DNA from: UBA4416 sp044353195
GTDB lineage: Bacteria > Bacteroidota > Bacteroidia > B-17B0 > Aurantibacillaceae
Assembly: GCA_044353195.1 (NCBI GenBank)
Contig: JBILCJ010000103.1
Location: forward strand, 1-7,684
Direction: 5' to 3'
Length of the DNA: 7,684 nt
Shown here: positions 6,458 to 7,684 of the stretch, one piece after another
How positions within the stretch are numbered: the first letter of the stretch is position 1
How the letters are laid out: every line of letters starts with the position of its first letter
Notes under the pieces: generated by a model
The model's input: only the letters and a program-made list of their open reading frames with translations
What the model was told of the DNA's origin: nothing
The model's database searches: none
Made by a program: the position numbers and the translations under genes

Positions 6458-6543
6458 TTGGGCGTTGCCTTCGGCCAGGCTTTTCACTACAATCTTTTTG
6501 CTCCTTCCTCTCAAAAAGGATTTCCGTTTCAATCCTTAACGCA
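6458..6543. repeat. Dispersed Bacteroidota-type intergenic repeat with cloverleaf-like folding
   Basis: This stretch is richer in G+C than its surroundings and resembles an intergenic repeat that I recall as abundant in many Bacteroidota genomes. That repeat has the order GGGCGTT...GGGCTTT...ATCTTTTT...palindrome...AAAAAGGATTTCCGC...CAATCCxTAACGC. Here an outer pair GCGTT (6462-6466) / AACGC (6538-6542) encloses three arms. They are GCCT (6467-6470) / AGGC (6477-6480), CTTTTTG (6494-6500) / CAAAAAG (6512-6518), and GATT (6519-6522) / AATC (6531-6534). No protein is encoded. It lies between the promoter of the ArsC-family gene and the terminator of the pseudouridine synthase gene. Copy number cannot be seen in this window, and the family match is from memory. 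Confidence 0.68.
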
Positions 6544-6573
6544 AATATTTCAGTTCTTAAAAAAAGGAATAAA

Positions 6574-6605
6574 AAAAATGTGTTTGACTATTCAAACACA
6601 TTTTT
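6574..6605 (-). terminator. Intrinsic terminator of the pseudouridine synthase gene
   Basis: A perfect 13-base inverted repeat (6574-6586 with 6593-6605; core TGTGTTTG / CAAACACA) with a 6-base loop lies 22 bases beyond the stop of the minus-strand gene. Read on the minus strand, the stem ends in a run of eight T (complement of 6571-6578), as expected for a Rho-independent terminator. Five T also follow the core on the plus strand, so it may work in both directions. Confidence 0.82.
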
Positions 6606-6627
6606 AATGATGGTATTTTAATTTATT

Positions 6628-7684
6628 TTATCCTAACATCTTTAAGAAATCTACTTCCTTCGGTGTTAAAAAACGAAATTTAGAACGTGGTAAATCTTTT
6701 TTAGTTAAGCCAGCAAACGCAACTCTATCAAGCTTCATCACTTCATAACCTAAGTGTTCAAAAATACGACGAACAATTCTGTTTCTTCCACTATGAATTT
6801 CAACACCAAGTTCTGATTTTCCTTCGCCCACATATTCAATCGCGTCTGGTTTAATAAAGCCATCGGCTAAATCAAATCCTTCAGCTATCGCTTTGAAATC
6901 TTCGGATGAAATACGTTTGTCTAACACGACGTGGTAAATTTTTCTAACCCCAAATTTAGGGTGCGTTAATTTCGCCGTTAAATCGCCATCGTTTGTAAAT
7001 AATAAAACGCCTGTTGTATTTCTATCTAATCTTCCTACTGGATACAAACGTTCTTTACATGCTTTACGAATTAATTCCATAACCGTTTTACGTTCTTCTG
7101 GATCGTCCATGGTTGTGATGTAATCTTTGGGTTTGTTTAACACCAAATATTTTTTCACTTCATGTTTAATAGGAACGCCACCATAATTCACCACATCGGT
7201 TGGATTTACTTTGTAACCCATTTCAGTAATGATTTTTCCATTAACGGTAACAACACCTGTTGCGATTAATACATCCGCCTCTCTACGAGAGCAAACGCCT
7301 GAATTGGCAACATAACGGTTTAAACGAATGGCATCATCACTGACATTTTTTTGTGTCGAAGTTTTTGAAGGCCCGATTTTTTTTGATCGCTCTACAATTT
7401 TTTGATCCTTCGATAATTTTGGTTCGTAAGGTTTATCAAAATCTCTGTATTCTCCTTTTACTTTTCTATCTGCTGTAAATGGTCTTTTTTCTCCGTCATC
7501 AAATGATTTTCGTGGTCTTTTCCCATCTATTCGGTCGCCTTCACGTTTTACAAATGGTTTTCTTTCACCATCACCAAATGATTTACGAGGACCAGAACTT
7601 TCATAACTTCCACCTTCACGTTTTGCATAAGGTTTTCTTTCGCCATCTTCACGTTTTGTATATGGCTTTCTTTCACCATCACCA
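6628..7684 (-). CDS. rluB: RluB-like rRNA pseudouridine synthase with repetitive N-terminal extension, 5' end outside window
   Basis: This enzyme belongs to the RsuA/RluB/RluE/RluF family, which converts a specific uridine in rRNA to pseudouridine. The frame is open from the stop at 6628 to the right edge, giving 351 visible residues; ATG 7221 is internal to the S4 domain and is not the start. Residues 1-74 are a basic, repetitive region built from units such as GERKPYAKREG. A charged linker runs to about 117. An S4 RNA-binding domain (119-165) contains IRLNRYVANSGVCSRREAD and VNGK. The catalytic domain follows, with YLVLNKPKDYITT (about 179-191), GRLDRNTTGVLLFTNDG holding catalytic Asp220, LTHP, and the closing GRNRIVRRIFEHLGYEV. 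Sequence around the active site is closer to RluB than RsuA, but the exact target uridine is an inference. The first codons are missing. Confidence 0.93.
   Translation of the reverse strand, partial: GDGERKPYTKREDGERKPYAKREGGSYESSGPRKSFGDGERKPFVKREGDRIDGKRPRKSFDDGEKRPFTADRKVKGEYRDFDKPYEPKLSKDQKIVERSKKIGPSKTSTQKNVSDDAIRLNRYVANSGVCSRREADVLIATGVVTVNGKIITEMGYKVNPTDVVNYGGVPIKHEVKKYLVLNKPKDYITTMDDPEERKTVMELIRKACKERLYPVGRLDRNTTGVLLFTNDGDLTAKLTHPKFGVRKIYHVVLDKRISSEDFKAIAEGFDLADGFIKPDAIEYVGEGKSELGVEIHSGRNRIVRRIFEHLGYEVMKLDRVAFAGLTKKDLPRSKFRFLTPKEVDFLKMLG
7462..7684 (-). repeat. In-frame coding repeat in the pseudouridine synthase extension
   Basis: Four units of about 11 residues are visible, in protein order GERKPYTKRED, GERKPYAKREG, GERKPFVKREG and GEKRPFTADRK. 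The first two are adjacent. The later ones recur every 25 residues (75 bases), and PRKSF also recurs at 25 residues. At DNA level a 16-base stretch at 7561-7576 is identical to 7669-7684, 108 bases apart (25+11 codons). The array continues past the window edge, so total copy number is unknown. Confidence 0.85.

Noticed and set aside
6458..6543. A tRNA gene or tRNA remnant at the cloverleaf-like repeat
   Set aside because: The outer stem is only 5 base pairs, there is no proper anticodon loop, and the third arm's loop (8 bases) lacks the TTCRA T-loop in the right position. The block order fits a dispersed repeat instead.
7219..7221. ATG 7221 as start of the pseudouridine synthase
   Set aside because: It lies inside the S4 domain; the frame continues upstream without a stop to the window edge and encodes the rest of S4 and the repeat tail.
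7462..7684. A CRISPR or non-coding tandem array
   Set aside because: The units are imperfect, keep one reading frame at multiples of 3 and encode a periodic protein tail continuous with a known enzyme.

Overview
The window is a stretch of chromosome from a member of the phylum Bacteroidota. Four signs support this: low G+C with A-rich start regions lacking Shine-Dalgarno sequences, a secreted protein with a type IX secretion (T9SS) C-terminal sorting domain, promoter candidates of the TTG / TAnnTTTG type, and an intergenic repeat of a kind I recall from many Bacteroidota genomes. The genes look like a flavobacterium- or sphingobacterium-type lineage, but I cannot name a genus. There is no phage, transposase, plasmid or CRISPR signature, and no gene-free stretch exceeds about 235 bases.

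Layout from left to right: the 3' part of radA (+); a small stand-alone DEAD-box-like RecA1 domain protein with eroded motifs (+); convergent to it, a secreted serine-beta-lactamase-fold hydrolase with a T9SS tail (-); divergent from that, a three-helix DUF3817 membrane protein (+); convergent to it, a secreted protein of unknown function (-); a DUF1801 protein (-); divergent from that, full-length paaZ (+), a two-domain aldehyde dehydrogenase / MaoC hydratase; convergent to it, a small ArsC/Spx-like protein (-); a 232-base intergenic region holding an arsC-family promoter, a folded dispersed repeat and a strong terminator; and finally the 3' part of a RluB-like pseudouridine synthase (-) with a repetitive charged N-terminal extension that runs off the right edge.

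The genes do not form one pathway. The strand alternates almost gene by gene, so most are probably transcribed singly. The only likely co-transcribed pair is radA with the DEAD-like gene. paaZ stands alone, without paaA-E, paaG/H/J or paaK in view.

I do not see a convincing new multi-gene system. The items most worth a second look are the degenerate stand-alone helicase domain beside radA, the cloverleaf-like intergenic repeat at 6458-6543, and the 25-residue periodic extension of the pseudouridine synthase. Three start sites were corrected or extended: DUF1801 to ATG 3816, the ArsC-family gene to ATG 6395, and the pseudouridine synthase past 7221 to the window edge.
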